DNA of 64,000 nt from Armatimonadota bacterium (lineage in GTDB: Bacteria; Armatimonadota; Zipacnadia; Zipacnadales; JABUFB01), in the NCBI GenBank assembly GCA_013314775.1, contig JABUFB010000013.1, positions 176,901 through 240,900 of the forward strand, in the 5' to 3' direction. The notes under the pieces are model-generated. The model was given only the letters and a program-made list of their open reading frames with translations. It was not told the origin of the DNA and made no database searches. Made by a program: the position numbers and the translations under genes. Positions 54,266-63,879 of this stretch are shown piece after piece (the first letter of the stretch is position 1; the number at the start of each line of letters is the position of its first letter).

Positions 54266-55906
54266 CTACCGGCGCTTCACCGTGAAGAACGTGCCCACGA
54301 TGCCGGCCTGAGTGTTTCCGTCCGGGGCCAGCGCGCGCCGGTCGTACACCACGAGCAGCGTCCCCGGACTGACCTCCTCGACCGAGTTGTAGTTGGTGCT
54401 CGCGCCACGGTGGAAGCAGAAGTGCCCTGTCCAGGTTCTCCCGTCGTCCAGGCTGAAAGCCAGCCAGTTGTCCGGGCGACCGTAGGTGACCACCAGCGTG
54501 CCGTCTGCCATGCGGCATGCGTTAGGCCACACTCCCCGATCCGCGATGGGGCGTGGCTCGGACCAGGTCTTGCCATTGTCGCGAGAGCTTGCCAGATACA
54601 GCGGGGTGAACTTGGTGGGGCCCCCGCTGCCACCGGTGCGCATGAAACAGTGGATCTCCCCGTCGGGCATCTTCAGCAGGTCCGCCTCGCAGAAACTCTC
54701 CAGGCCGATCTCCGGATTGTAGGCCACTGTTGACAGCAGGTCCCAGTTCTTCCCCCGATCAGTGGAGCGCATCACGAAGGTGCGGTACTTGTACATCTTC
54801 CATTCCGGCGGGAAGCTGGGGCACAGCACGGTGTCGGTCTTGAAGTACCCGTACATGGCAGCGACCAATGAGCCATCATCCGCCTCGATAATGGCGTGGT
54901 CTGCCACTGGTCCCTCGAAGGCCGAGCCATCGTCGCCTGTGCCCCCCGTGCCTTCGGGGATGTTCATCGTCGCGGTCTCGCTCCGGAAGGTCTTGCCGCC
55001 ATCGGTGGAGCGCGTCAGGCCGATGGAGAAAACGCCGTCAGTCACCTTCTTTGACTTGAATCCAAGGCCAATGATCTCACCGTCGGCGCATTCCACCATC
55101 CCCGTGCCCACATTGTGCGGGCCCTTGGCCCACGTCTTCCCATTGTCGGAAGACCACTGGCTCCCGACTCCCAGCCTGCCGTCGCGGAACCTGAAGAGGC
55201 TCTGGTAGATCGCGCCAGGCACGATCTCCACGGTTTCGCCCACCCTGACGTCGAGGCCCTCGACGGTGGGATTGTCGGGCATCGCCGGGCCTGAACGCTC
55301 AGGCTTTCCAGCCTGGTAGCGCACCCACTGCCAGATCGCCGTTCCTGTCGCCGCCGATGCGGCTGCCCCGAAAGAGCACTGGTTGCGCTTGGCGTGGGCA
55401 GGTTTCGTGAACTTGCCCGTACCGTCGATCACCAGCTTGTCATCCGCGTAGACCTTCGCGTCCTCACCCTTCACTTCGAGGCGGATCGTGTGGAAATCAT
55501 CCGCACCATTGAAGGATGCTGAGAGGCCGCAGTGAGACAGCAGGAGCCGATCTGGGTAGATGGTGACGGATTCCTCATGTACCCCGTCGGCCGCCATCAT
55601 GCAGACGCCCCACGGGCTGGAGCACGAGATGACCTTCACGCGAGCCTCAATCGCCGCTCCCTTCGCGGCGTCGGCCTCCCAGTTGAGAATGTACGAGCGC
55701 CCGCTGCCGTTTTCCGTCGACTCATCGGCAATGAGAAGTCCCTCATCGGTGAGCTCCGACCGGGTCCCCTCCCCAATCCAGGCGGTGGAATCCACGTCCC
55801 AGGCGCCCTTCTCGTAGAACGTCCGCCACGGCCCCTCGAGATCGCCGCAGGCCGTGTGAAGCGCGAGAATGAGCAACAGTGCGGCTATCAATAGTGGCGG
55901 TTGCAT
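54266..55906 (-). CDS. Secreted sialidase-like BNR-repeat protein
   Basis: The 546-residue protein has a signal peptide (LLIAALLLILALHTACG) and a beta sandwich lectin-like first third (SGRSYILNWEADAAKG). The rest is a propeller with Asp boxes SSDNGKTW, STDGGKTF, STDRGKNW, SRDNGKTW and SLDDGRTW. This is the layout of GH33-like sialidases and related lyases. The key arginines of a true sialidase cannot be judged by eye, so I keep the call broad. It follows ilvA on the opposite strand and is 72 bases from the GH5-like gene. Confidence 0.85.
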   Translation of the reverse strand: MQPPLLIAALLLILALHTACGDLEGPWRTFYEKGAWDVDSTAWIGEGTRSELTDEGLLIADESTENGSGRSYILNWEADAAKGAAIEARVKVISCSSPWGVCMMAADGVHEESVTIYPDRLLLSHCGLSASFNGADDFHTIRLEVKGEDAKVYADDKLVIDGTGKFTKPAHAKRNQCSFGAAASAATGTAIWQWVRYQAGKPERSGPAMPDNPTVEGLDVRVGETVEIVPGAIYQSLFRFRDGRLGVGSQWSSDNGKTWAKGPHNVGTGMVECADGEIIGLGFKSKKVTDGVFSIGLTRSTDGGKTFRSETATMNIPEGTGGTGDDGSAFEGPVADHAIIEADDGSLVAAMYGYFKTDTVLCPSFPPEWKMYKYRTFVMRSTDRGKNWDLLSTVAYNPEIGLESFCEADLLKMPDGEIHCFMRTGGSGGPTKFTPLYLASSRDNGKTWSEPRPIADRGVWPNACRMADGTLVVTYGRPDNWLAFSLDDGRTWTGHFCFHRGASTNYNSVEEVSPGTLLVVYDRRALAPDGNTQAGIVGTFFTVKRR

Positions 55907-55978
55907 GGGTCCGGTTCCTCCAGACAGATCGCGGGCGAATCCCCGGCTTTCTGCGGCATGCCGGGACGTGCCGCGGTG

Positions 55979-58969
55979 CTACCGTGTGGCTTCCCGTTCG
56001 CCGACCCATCCCAGACTTGCTTCTTGGACCTCAACAGCGTGCCGGTCGGCGAAATGCTCCGGATACAAGAAGGCCCCGAGGCAGACGTTCACAGAGCGTA
56101 TGTTCTCTGGTCGCAGGCGGTCACCCTCGCCGCCGCGTCCGGGTGCGTTGGGGTTCCAGTGGCCGAAATACCGAAGCTCGCTGAAGGGGATCTTGATCTC
56201 CTGCCAACTACGGTCCAGTTTCACTTCGGTTCCCCAGGGCGCACCGTCTTTCTCGATCACGACGAACTCCACCGCGTTGGTGTTGGGTCTGCCCGCGCGG
56301 GCCTTGAGGATCACGCAGTCGGTCTTCGCAGCTTCGTCCTGCCAGAGACTGAAGGCATCTTGAACCGGCAGCCTGTACGAGACGCAGTCCGGCTCGGGCT
56401 TGAAGCCATCCACATCCACCCGGAAGGCATTGACGCCCCGGTCCATTCCGGGAACGCTGCTGCCCGAGCGTCCGGCCCCCCACAGGTGCACATGCCGGTC
56501 CGCCGGGCGAACCAGCAGAATCGGGTCGGTCCGAGCATCCACCTCCAGCGTCCAGGTGGGGCTCGCCTTGCGCAGTTCGACTCGCTCGACCTCCACCCAG
56601 TGGGGCAGGTCCTTCGCATGCGGGAATAGCCAGGTGCCGAAGATCACCGACACTTCCCTGAGCTTTGACAGGTCTGGAGCGCCGGCTGTGGTAGACCACA
56701 TCGGCTTCAGCTTCTCCAGGGCGACCACCGTCTCGCCCCAGCTCTCGCCAAGGGGCACATTGTACCCGAAGGCATTCCCGTCGACCTGCACCAGGGTGAT
56801 CTCGACGGCAGTGGTATCCGGGCCACCGCGTGCGATGAACGCCACAGCGTCATACGCCGCCGGATTCCCGGGCGCAGTCACCGGCCAGCGGATTCCGGCG
56901 CAACTGGGCGGTTCGGCGAAAGCATCGGCCTCGATGCGCAGCGCCGTGCTGTTGTCGGTCGGTCCGGGTACGAAGCCGGCCCGGGCTGACTTGCCCTCGG
57001 GCCCGCTGTATGACACCTGCGGCAGCGCGCTGTCAGCGGCCACTTGCATGAGCACTGCGGGTTGCACTCCGGCCTCATCCACTCGTGCGCCGGGCTTGCC
57101 TCCGGGGAAGGTCCAGGTCCCATCCCCGGTCACCACTTCCAGGTAATACTCGGTCTTCCCGCCGCGCACGGCCTCACCCGGCACAAGTGCCGCGAACTGA
57201 TACGCTCTGCCTTCCTGCATTGGTACCGCGGAGAACTCCCGCTCTCCGGGGCCCCTGATCCGCAGGCTGCAGCGTTGAATGTCGGCAGCCGCCACTGAAG
57301 CGCGCACATTCCACGGGTAGCCCTCGCGCCACTGTTTCGCCGCCTCAACGAAGGCCGCCGGAGGCAGGTCGGAGGACGGCGGAGCGAGGAAGTCGCCCCG
57401 CGGGGTGGTCAGGATTTCCGTCATCCCCCGGGTGAGGACATACTCGCCGGGCGTCACACGGAAAGCGCCGTTGCGGGCCTCTCGTACTCCCCCGCCGTCA
57501 ACACTTGTCACCTGGAACTCCTCGCCCAGTTCGGGGATCCGCACCCTCATCTCTCGCTCCTGCCACAGGATGCGGGTCTTTTCATTGCCACCACCGCTGT
57601 ACGGGTCGGCGACCATCACCGCGTCGGGATAGACCTGCAGCCGCCAGTAGTTCCGGTCCTCGCGGTCCAGGAAGTACGCCCCAGTTCCCCCATACTTCAC
57701 GATGGCCGACGAGCCGCAGCCCCAGACCCGCTGGAGCTTCTCGGGAGCTGGCGGCACACTGGAGGTGTCGTTGGAGTACATGAAGGCGTGCTCAGATACA
57801 AGCTCGCTCAGCTCTTCCTCCCAACTCACCCGGAAGTCGCCGAAGCGGTTGCTGGCCGGGTAATCCCCGAAACGCGACAGCCGCGGAATGCGCCGGAATG
57901 CCTCGGCGGCGATGGCGAAGCTGATGGCCTTCGCGGGGGTGTAGCACAGGTTCAGATAGTGAGTCTGCCAGTTCTTGTTCCACGCAGCGAGGCACATGGG
58001 GTCATACTGAAACTGAGTCGCGATCTGCGCGCCGCCGCTGCGGAACGCTCGGGCCATAGCCGGGTACATGTACGGTTTTTGCACATCCGCGGCGTCGAAC
58101 TCGTAAACGATCTTCGCCTTGCCTTCCAATGCCGGGTTGCGCATGGCCGCGTAGTCATTGACTGCGGGCAGGTAGTCCCCCGTGAGCATCTGCCCGGCTA
58201 CAAGCCCCGTAGGATACCAGCCAAAGGTGATTCCGTCCGCCTTGGATGCCCCCACCGCCGTCTCACGACTGCAGAAGAAGCTGTGGAAAACAGGTTTGCG
58301 GCAGCCCGTCGACTTGATCGCTTCCACCAGCGAGTTGATGTACTCCACCACCTGCTCATCTGTGGTCCCCGGCGGGTAGATGGGCTCGTTGATGGTCTCG
58401 AAACCCACCACGGCCGGGTCGTCGCGGTAGGGAAGCTTACGGAACTGGTTCACATGGTTCACGAACTGGCGCAGGTAATTGCGCTGGACTTCTCGCGCCG
58501 TGGGGTCAGTGGTCATCTGGTGCATGGTGTACAGGTCCGAGAACCCGCCGCCGGTGGGGCTGTTCCACCAGGCAATGGGCGTGAGCACCGTGTATATGCC
58601 GGCATTCGCGCACTCGCTGATGAGCAGGTCCAGCAGCCGCAGGTGGTGGTTCTCGATGAGGTTGCCCTGGTGGTCGCTGATCTCCCGGTCCCAGCAGTGC
58701 AAGCGGATGGCCGTCAGGCCGAGCCTGGCGAAGTGCTTCACATCGTCGCGAATCGCCTGTTCGTGGTCCAGGCCTTTGGCCCTTATCTCAGCGTAGTCAA
58801 TGGAAAACGGAGGGTAGTAGTTGACGCCGAAAAGCGCCACCTCGCCCGCTCCATCCGCGAACTGAAGCACCCCGTCCCCATTCACGGTGATCTGGTGCAA
58901 CTCGGGCGCAGCAAGTGCCGGGACGCAGAGCCAGGTAATCAGCGCAGTGAAAGTCGCGAATGCGTTCAC
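55979..58969 (-). CDS. Secreted GH5-like glycoside hydrolase
   Basis: This 996-residue protein has a signal peptide (FATFTALITWLCVPALAA) and a TIM barrel to about residue 400. FGVNYYPPFSIDYAEIRAKG and LTAIRLHCWDREISDHQG open it. E195 in FETINEP is the probable acid/base and E290 in IVYEFDAAD the probable nucleophile, as in clan A enzymes. The C-terminal part carries lectin-like or carbohydrate-binding sandwiches (VEFVVIEKDGAPWG, VEVQEASLGWV). It is likely co-expressed with the BNR gene downstream. Confidence 0.85.
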   Translation of the reverse strand: MNAFATFTALITWLCVPALAAPELHQITVNGDGVLQFADGAGEVALFGVNYYPPFSIDYAEIRAKGLDHEQAIRDDVKHFARLGLTAIRLHCWDREISDHQGNLIENHHLRLLDLLISECANAGIYTVLTPIAWWNSPTGGGFSDLYTMHQMTTDPTAREVQRNYLRQFVNHVNQFRKLPYRDDPAVVGFETINEPIYPPGTTDEQVVEYINSLVEAIKSTGCRKPVFHSFFCSRETAVGASKADGITFGWYPTGLVAGQMLTGDYLPAVNDYAAMRNPALEGKAKIVYEFDAADVQKPYMYPAMARAFRSGGAQIATQFQYDPMCLAAWNKNWQTHYLNLCYTPAKAISFAIAAEAFRRIPRLSRFGDYPASNRFGDFRVSWEEELSELVSEHAFMYSNDTSSVPPAPEKLQRVWGCGSSAIVKYGGTGAYFLDREDRNYWRLQVYPDAVMVADPYSGGGNEKTRILWQEREMRVRIPELGEEFQVTSVDGGGVREARNGAFRVTPGEYVLTRGMTEILTTPRGDFLAPPSSDLPPAAFVEAAKQWREGYPWNVRASVAAADIQRCSLRIRGPGEREFSAVPMQEGRAYQFAALVPGEAVRGGKTEYYLEVVTGDGTWTFPGGKPGARVDEAGVQPAVLMQVAADSALPQVSYSGPEGKSARAGFVPGPTDNSTALRIEADAFAEPPSCAGIRWPVTAPGNPAAYDAVAFIARGGPDTTAVEITLVQVDGNAFGYNVPLGESWGETVVALEKLKPMWSTTAGAPDLSKLREVSVIFGTWLFPHAKDLPHWVEVERVELRKASPTWTLEVDARTDPILLVRPADRHVHLWGAGRSGSSVPGMDRGVNAFRVDVDGFKPEPDCVSYRLPVQDAFSLWQDEAAKTDCVILKARAGRPNTNAVEFVVIEKDGAPWGTEVKLDRSWQEIKIPFSELRYFGHWNPNAPGRGGEGDRLRPENIRSVNVCLGAFLYPEHFADRHAVEVQEASLGWVGEREATR

Positions 58970-59140
58970 GTCAATCCCTCCGGATGGGCGGCACTGGTCG
59001 ATCCGTCAGTCGGCAGTATTGTTCCGCGCAGGCAGTCGGTGGTCCTGCGGGGTTGAGCTAACCGGTTCGCGGGACCGCGAAGGTTTCTCACCTCCCGCCG
59101 TCGAATCCCTGCGCAAACATTTCGGAGGTCCGCTGCACTC

Positions 59141-60253
59141 ATGTCTGACTCGAAGCTGCGCGTTGGCGTCATCGGCGTTGGCTCGTGGGCCAACCGCGTT
59201 CACATTCCTCAGGTGCTCTCCCATCCCGGCGCGGAACTGGTGGCCCTGTCAGCTCGCAGCGAAGATAGGCTGCGCAAGGCAGGGGAAGACTTCGGTGTTG
59301 AGCGCCTCTTTACGGACTACCGCGCACTGCTGGACATGGACGACCTGGACGCCGTTACCATAAGCTCCACCCACAATGCCCACTACGAGATCGCAAAGGC
59401 CGCCCTGGACCGCGGCCTGCATGTCTTCTGCGAGAAGCCGCTGGGCGTGAACTCCGCGCAGACCGGGGAGCTTGCCGACCTCGCCGCCCGAGCCGGCGTG
59501 AAGACCATGGTGGCTTTCACCAACCGCTGGGTGCCCGAGGCAATCTACGCCCGGGAACTCATGCGGTCAGGCTTCTGCGGCGAGGTCTTCCATTACAACA
59601 TCTGCCAGCTTGCCGGGTACGGCATGCCCGGCCGCAACTGGATGTGGCGCGCCGACCCGGACCTCGCAGGTGGCGGCGTCCTGTTCGACCTGGGCTGCCA
59701 CAATATCGACCTGGCGCTCTGGCTCAACGGCCCGATCCACCGGGTCTGCGCGACCCTGAAGAACACCGCGCCCACCCGCATGAAAGACGGCCAGCCCGCG
59801 CCCACGGTGGTGGACGATACCGATGCATTCATCGCCGAGTACGCCAACGGAACCCAGGGCATTTTCCACATCAGTTGGACGGCGCCGGGCGACCGGATCA
59901 TGCGCCACGAGATCGCGGGCATGGACGGCCGGATTGAGCTGAACCTGTACCATGACGTCTGGCGCAACGCCCTGCGCGGCGTTCGGACCGGCGAGAGCGA
60001 CCTCGTGCCCATGCCCCCACCCGACGAAATACAGACCAACATCCCGCGCGCCGTTGCCACCGAAGACGAGCGTGCAGCAGCCCGCAAGGTGTTCCTGACC
60101 GGGTACTCGAGCCTTGTTCGTGCTTTCATCGACTGCATCATCAATGACACCGATGACGCGCCCAACTTCGCAGACGGTCACGCGACCCAACAGGTCATGG
60201 ATGCGGTGGTGCAGAGCAGTCGCGAGGGCCGCTGGATGACCATCGGCCAATAG
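59141..60253 (+). CDS. Gfo/Idh/MocA-family oxidoreductase
   Basis: The 370-residue soluble NAD(P) enzyme has GVIGVGSWANRVHIPQVLSH at the start and CEKPLGVNSAQTGELADLA near residue 105, the usual EKP motif. FTNRWVPEAIYARELM follows. The C-terminal sheet carries DLGCHNIDLALWLNGPI, the motif with the catalytic histidine. Members oxidise sugars or inositols. A divergent 171-base gap separates it from the GH5-like gene, and the sulfatase follows after 22 bases on the same strand. Confidence 0.93.
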   Translation: MSDSKLRVGVIGVGSWANRVHIPQVLSHPGAELVALSARSEDRLRKAGEDFGVERLFTDYRALLDMDDLDAVTISSTHNAHYEIAKAALDRGLHVFCEKPLGVNSAQTGELADLAARAGVKTMVAFTNRWVPEAIYARELMRSGFCGEVFHYNICQLAGYGMPGRNWMWRADPDLAGGGVLFDLGCHNIDLALWLNGPIHRVCATLKNTAPTRMKDGQPAPTVVDDTDAFIAEYANGTQGIFHISWTAPGDRIMRHEIAGMDGRIELNLYHDVWRNALRGVRTGESDLVPMPPPDEIQTNIPRAVATEDERAAARKVFLTGYSSLVRAFIDCIINDTDDAPNFADGHATQQVMDAVVQSSREGRWMTIGQ

Positions 60254-60275
60254 GCATACGGCAGGTGGTTCAACC

Positions 60276-62381
60276 ATGTCTACGCCCCACAATCGCCGCG
60301 AGTTCATCCGCCGCGCAGCACTCGGCGCCGCCGGTGCATCCCTCGGGGCAGCGGTGCTCGGGCGTTTCGCCGGGCCCTCCTATGCCCAGACTACCCGGCC
60401 CAACGTGCTGTTCATCCTCACCGATGATCAGCGCTTCGATGCCATGAGTTGCGTCGGGAACCCGCCGTGGTTGCGCACGCCGAACATGGACCGCATCCGC
60501 AATGAGGGCGCGCTGTTCGCCAACGCTTTCGTCACGACGTCCCTCTGCTCACCCAGCCGCGCCAGTTTCCTCACCGGCTGCTATGCCCACACCCACAATG
60601 TGCGCACGAACGAAGTGAACGATCCCGACCCGGCACTCCCAACTTTTCCCATGGTCATGCAGCAGGCGGGGTATCGCACCGGGTTCATCGGCAAGTGGCA
60701 CATGGCGCCCAAGGCTTCGCCCCGCCCGGGGTTTGACTATTGGCTGAGCTTCCGCGGACAGGGCGAGTACAGCAATCCGAGCCTCAACGAGAACGGCCGC
60801 GATTTCCAAGCCGAAGGCTACATGACCGACCTGCTCACCGAATATGCCCTGTCATTCCTGGATGCGCAGAGCGCGCAGCCCTTCTGCCTGGTCCTGTCTC
60901 ACAAGGCCGTCCACGGCCCCTTCACTCCCGCCGAACGCCACAAGGACCTCTACTCAGGCGAGACATTCGCCGAGCCGCCCAATGCCCGGGACGACTTCGC
61001 GGGCAAACCCGAATGGATCCGCGCCGGCATGGTGCGCGGGATCCGGCGGGAAGCCATGCTGGAGAACGCCGATAAGCCTGTACCGGACCGCATCCCACCC
61101 ACCGACTGGAACCCTCACGTCGAGGGCCGCCTCAACTACTATCGCTCCCTCGCGGCGGTGGATGAGGGCATCGGCCGAGTGCTCGACCTCCTCGAGCGGC
61201 AGGGACGTCTGGACAATACGGTGGTCGTTTTCGCGGGCGACAACGGATACTTCCATGGGGAGCACCGGCGGGGCGATAAGCGCCTCATGTATGAGGAATC
61301 GCTGCGCATCCCCCTGACGATGCGCTACCCAGCCCTCGTCCAGCCCGGGACAACCATTGACGAGATGGTGCTGAATATCGACCTGGCGCCGACGCTCGAG
61401 GAGCTCGCCGGCGCGAGGGTGCCCGACAGCGTGCAAGGGCAGTCCTTCGTGCGGCTACTGCGCGGGCAGCGCGAAGACTGGCGCAGTTCATTCCTCTACG
61501 AGTACTTCCAGGAGGGCTGGCTGCCCGGAATCCCCACCATGTTCGGCGTCCGTACTGAGCGCTGGAAGTACATTACGTACCCGAAGATCAACGACATCGA
61601 CGAGATGTATGACCTCGAAACCGACCCGCACGAGCTGACCAATCTCGCAGAAGACCCGGCGTACGCGGACAAGAAGCAGGAACTCAAGGCTGAACTTGAG
61701 CGCCTTCTCAAGGAGACCAACTACCAGGAGATCCCGCGCCCGAAGGTGAACAAGGCGGGCAGCGTGGTTCTCGACTTTGACTTCACACAGGATGCCGGGG
61801 GCAGGGTCACAGACAGGTCCGGCAAGGGCAACCACGGGACGGCGCGCGGCGCCCAATTGATCGACCTGGACGGACGCCCAGCGCGCAAGTTCACCGGCGC
61901 AGATTCGATCTCTGTGGACCGGTCGGAGAGCATCAATCCTGCTGGGGCACCGCACGCGGTGGAGGCCTGGGCAAAGGCCGAGAAGGATACCGGCGTCATT
62001 CTCGCCCGGGGTGGCCAGAGCAACGGTTACGCGCTGTTCCTGAAGGACGGAAAACCCGGTTTCTTCCTGCGCATCGGTGGGGAAGCGATCGTGGTGCGCG
62101 GAGCGAATCGGATTGGCGCCGACTGGGTGCACCTGCTGGCGGTGATCACCAGCGATGCCCTGGCGAAGCTCTACGTGGATGGACAGGAAGTGGGTTCGGT
62201 GGAACTCGACCGATTCATCCCCGCCGACCCCAACGAGGGTCTGGAAATCGGGATGGACCGCGCCACTCTGGTTGGCGATTACGGCGCGGACAATGGCTTT
62301 ACGGGGCTGATCCGCCGGGTGCGGGTCTGGGACGGGCACCTGACGCCCGAACAGGTCCGCGCGTGTGCAGCAGAAGGCTGA
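60276..62381 (+). CDS. Tat-exported sulfatase fused to a LamG domain
   Basis: NRREFIRRAALGAAGAS is a twin-arginine signal, so the folded enzyme should be exported. C91 in LCSPSRASFLTGC is the formylglycine cysteine; ILTDDQRF and FAGDNGYFHGEHRRGDKR are the metal and substrate parts. The sulfatase domain ends at about residue 500. Then DFTQDAGGRVTDRSGKGNHG begins a LamG-type lectin domain to the end (701 residues). The tail probably holds the enzyme on a polysaccharide. It lies between the oxidoreductase and the aminotransferase on one strand. Confidence 0.92.
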   Translation: MSTPHNRREFIRRAALGAAGASLGAAVLGRFAGPSYAQTTRPNVLFILTDDQRFDAMSCVGNPPWLRTPNMDRIRNEGALFANAFVTTSLCSPSRASFLTGCYAHTHNVRTNEVNDPDPALPTFPMVMQQAGYRTGFIGKWHMAPKASPRPGFDYWLSFRGQGEYSNPSLNENGRDFQAEGYMTDLLTEYALSFLDAQSAQPFCLVLSHKAVHGPFTPAERHKDLYSGETFAEPPNARDDFAGKPEWIRAGMVRGIRREAMLENADKPVPDRIPPTDWNPHVEGRLNYYRSLAAVDEGIGRVLDLLERQGRLDNTVVVFAGDNGYFHGEHRRGDKRLMYEESLRIPLTMRYPALVQPGTTIDEMVLNIDLAPTLEELAGARVPDSVQGQSFVRLLRGQREDWRSSFLYEYFQEGWLPGIPTMFGVRTERWKYITYPKINDIDEMYDLETDPHELTNLAEDPAYADKKQELKAELERLLKETNYQEIPRPKVNKAGSVVLDFDFTQDAGGRVTDRSGKGNHGTARGAQLIDLDGRPARKFTGADSISVDRSESINPAGAPHAVEAWAKAEKDTGVILARGGQSNGYALFLKDGKPGFFLRIGGEAIVVRGANRIGADWVHLLAVITSDALAKLYVDGQEVGSVELDRFIPADPNEGLEIGMDRATLVGDYGADNGFTGLIRRVRVWDGHLTPEQVRACAAEG

Positions 62382-62444
62382 GATTCTGGGCGTCCCCGGC
62401 ACAAGCAAACTACCCGCAATCATTGATGATACGGAGGCATACCG

Positions 62445-63746
62445 ATGGCTGACAAGCTGAACCTGACCCGTTCCCTGGAGCTGTGGCAGGAGGCCGTGGA
62501 CCTCATTCCCGGCGGCTCGCAGACAAACAGCAAGCGGCCGCAGGGCTACGCTCCCGGCGCTTTCCCGATCTACGTGGAGCGCGGCAAAGGCTGCCGCGTC
62601 TGGGACGTGGACGGTAACGAGTACATCGACTACATTCTGGCGCTGGGGCCCATCACCCTCGGTTACTGCTACGACCGGGTGGACCAGGCGGTTCGCGAGC
62701 AACTGGATAAGGGCATGATCTTCGGCCTGCTGCACCCGGTCGAAGTAGAGGCCGCGCGCCTCATCCGCGAAACCGTCCCGTGCGCGGAAATGGTCCGGTT
62801 TCTCAAGGGCGGCAGCGAGGTGACCAGCGCCGCGGCGAGGATCGCCCGGGCATACACTGGTCGGGAACTGATCCTCAACTCCGGATACCGGGGTTGGGGC
62901 GACACGTGGACTGCTCAGCATGAGCCCCCAGCAGGCGCCGGAGTCCCCGAATGCCTTCGGGCCATGGTGAAAGGCTTTCCGAGAGATGACCCGGACGCCC
63001 TGAAAGACCTCCTCGAGCGGTACAAAGGCAAGGTCGCCGCAGTATTCCTGGACGTGGCGTCAGGCACTGCTGCGCCGAAGGACGTCATCCAGCGCATCCG
63101 CGAGCTGTGCGACGAGTTCGGCGTGCTGCTGGCCTTCGATGAAATCGTCACCGGCTTCCGCCTCGCCCCCGGTGGCGGGCAGGAGTACTACGGCGTCACG
63201 CCGGACCTCGCCTGTTTCGCCAAGGGCATCGCTAACGGGATGCCCCTGGCCTGCGTCTGCGGCAAGCGTGAGGTCATGCAGATTGCGAAGGATCTTCTCA
63301 TCAGCGTGACGTATGGTGGCGAATGCCTGTCGCTGGCTGCTGTGACCGCGTGCCTCAAGGAGTACCGCGACCAGCCAGTGCACGAGCACATCTGGACCCA
63401 GGGCCAAAGGCTCATGGACGGGATCGCGGACCTCGGGAAGACCCACGGTGTGCCGATCTATTGCACGGGCCTTGCACCCATGTCCCAGCCGGGCTTCCAT
63501 TACGAGGACGCCGCGCTCAACGCCGACGTCTGGAGCCTGTTCCTGCAGGAGACCGCAAAACGCGGGGTACTGATCCGCCGCGGCGGTTTGCTGTTTGTCA
63601 CCTACAGCCACAGCGCCGCGGATATCGATGAGACGCTGGCTGCCATCAACGGGGCTCTCGTGGTGATCGCCGAGGCCGTCAAGGATGGCAAGGTCAGGCA
63701 GATCCTGCAGGTGGGTGAAGTCGAGGAGGGATTTCGCAGGTTCTAG
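62445..63746 (+). CDS. Class III aminotransferase (glutamate-1-semialdehyde aminomutase-like)
   Basis: The 433-residue PLP protein has the GSA-like opening (LIPGGSQTNSKRPQGYAPGA, DVDGNEYIDYILALGPITLG). FDEIVTGFRLAPGGGQEYYG is the strand that binds the pyridine ring. K260 in CFAKGIANGMPL is the Schiff-base lysine. HemL itself is about 425 residues, but here the neighbours are a sulfatase and an oxidoreductase, so an amino-sugar or glycan aminotransferase is as likely. It is the last intact gene of this plus-strand group. Confidence 0.9.
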   Translation: MADKLNLTRSLELWQEAVDLIPGGSQTNSKRPQGYAPGAFPIYVERGKGCRVWDVDGNEYIDYILALGPITLGYCYDRVDQAVREQLDKGMIFGLLHPVEVEAARLIRETVPCAEMVRFLKGGSEVTSAAARIARAYTGRELILNSGYRGWGDTWTAQHEPPAGAGVPECLRAMVKGFPRDDPDALKDLLERYKGKVAAVFLDVASGTAAPKDVIQRIRELCDEFGVLLAFDEIVTGFRLAPGGGQEYYGVTPDLACFAKGIANGMPLACVCGKREVMQIAKDLLISVTYGGECLSLAAVTACLKEYRDQPVHEHIWTQGQRLMDGIADLGKTHGVPIYCTGLAPMSQPGFHYEDAALNADVWSLFLQETAKRGVLIRRGGLLFVTYSHSAADIDETLAAINGALVVIAEAVKDGKVRQILQVGEVEEGFRRF

Positions 63747-63825
63747 CCGCGAGCATGACAAGGAATTCGCGAAAGGACGGCGAAAACCTTACTAGCCTTG
63801 ACCCTTGCTACGGAGGTGACGTCGA

Positions 63826-63879
63826 ATGCGTCGCGGTTTCACACTGATTGAACTGCTTGTTGTTATCGCCATCATCTAA
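63826..63879 (+). pseudogene. Prepilin gene cut after 17 codons
   Basis: The gene has a good ribosome site (CGGAGGTGAC, six bases before the ATG) and reads [17 protein letters not shown], then a stop. The reading matches the first 17 residues of the intact prepilin at 6375-6884 apart from residues 2-3. The conserved AILAA that should follow is missing, and the DNA changes abruptly after 63876. The most direct reading is an insertion into the hydrophobic helix. Only 121 bases of the new sequence are in the window. Confidence 0.75.
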
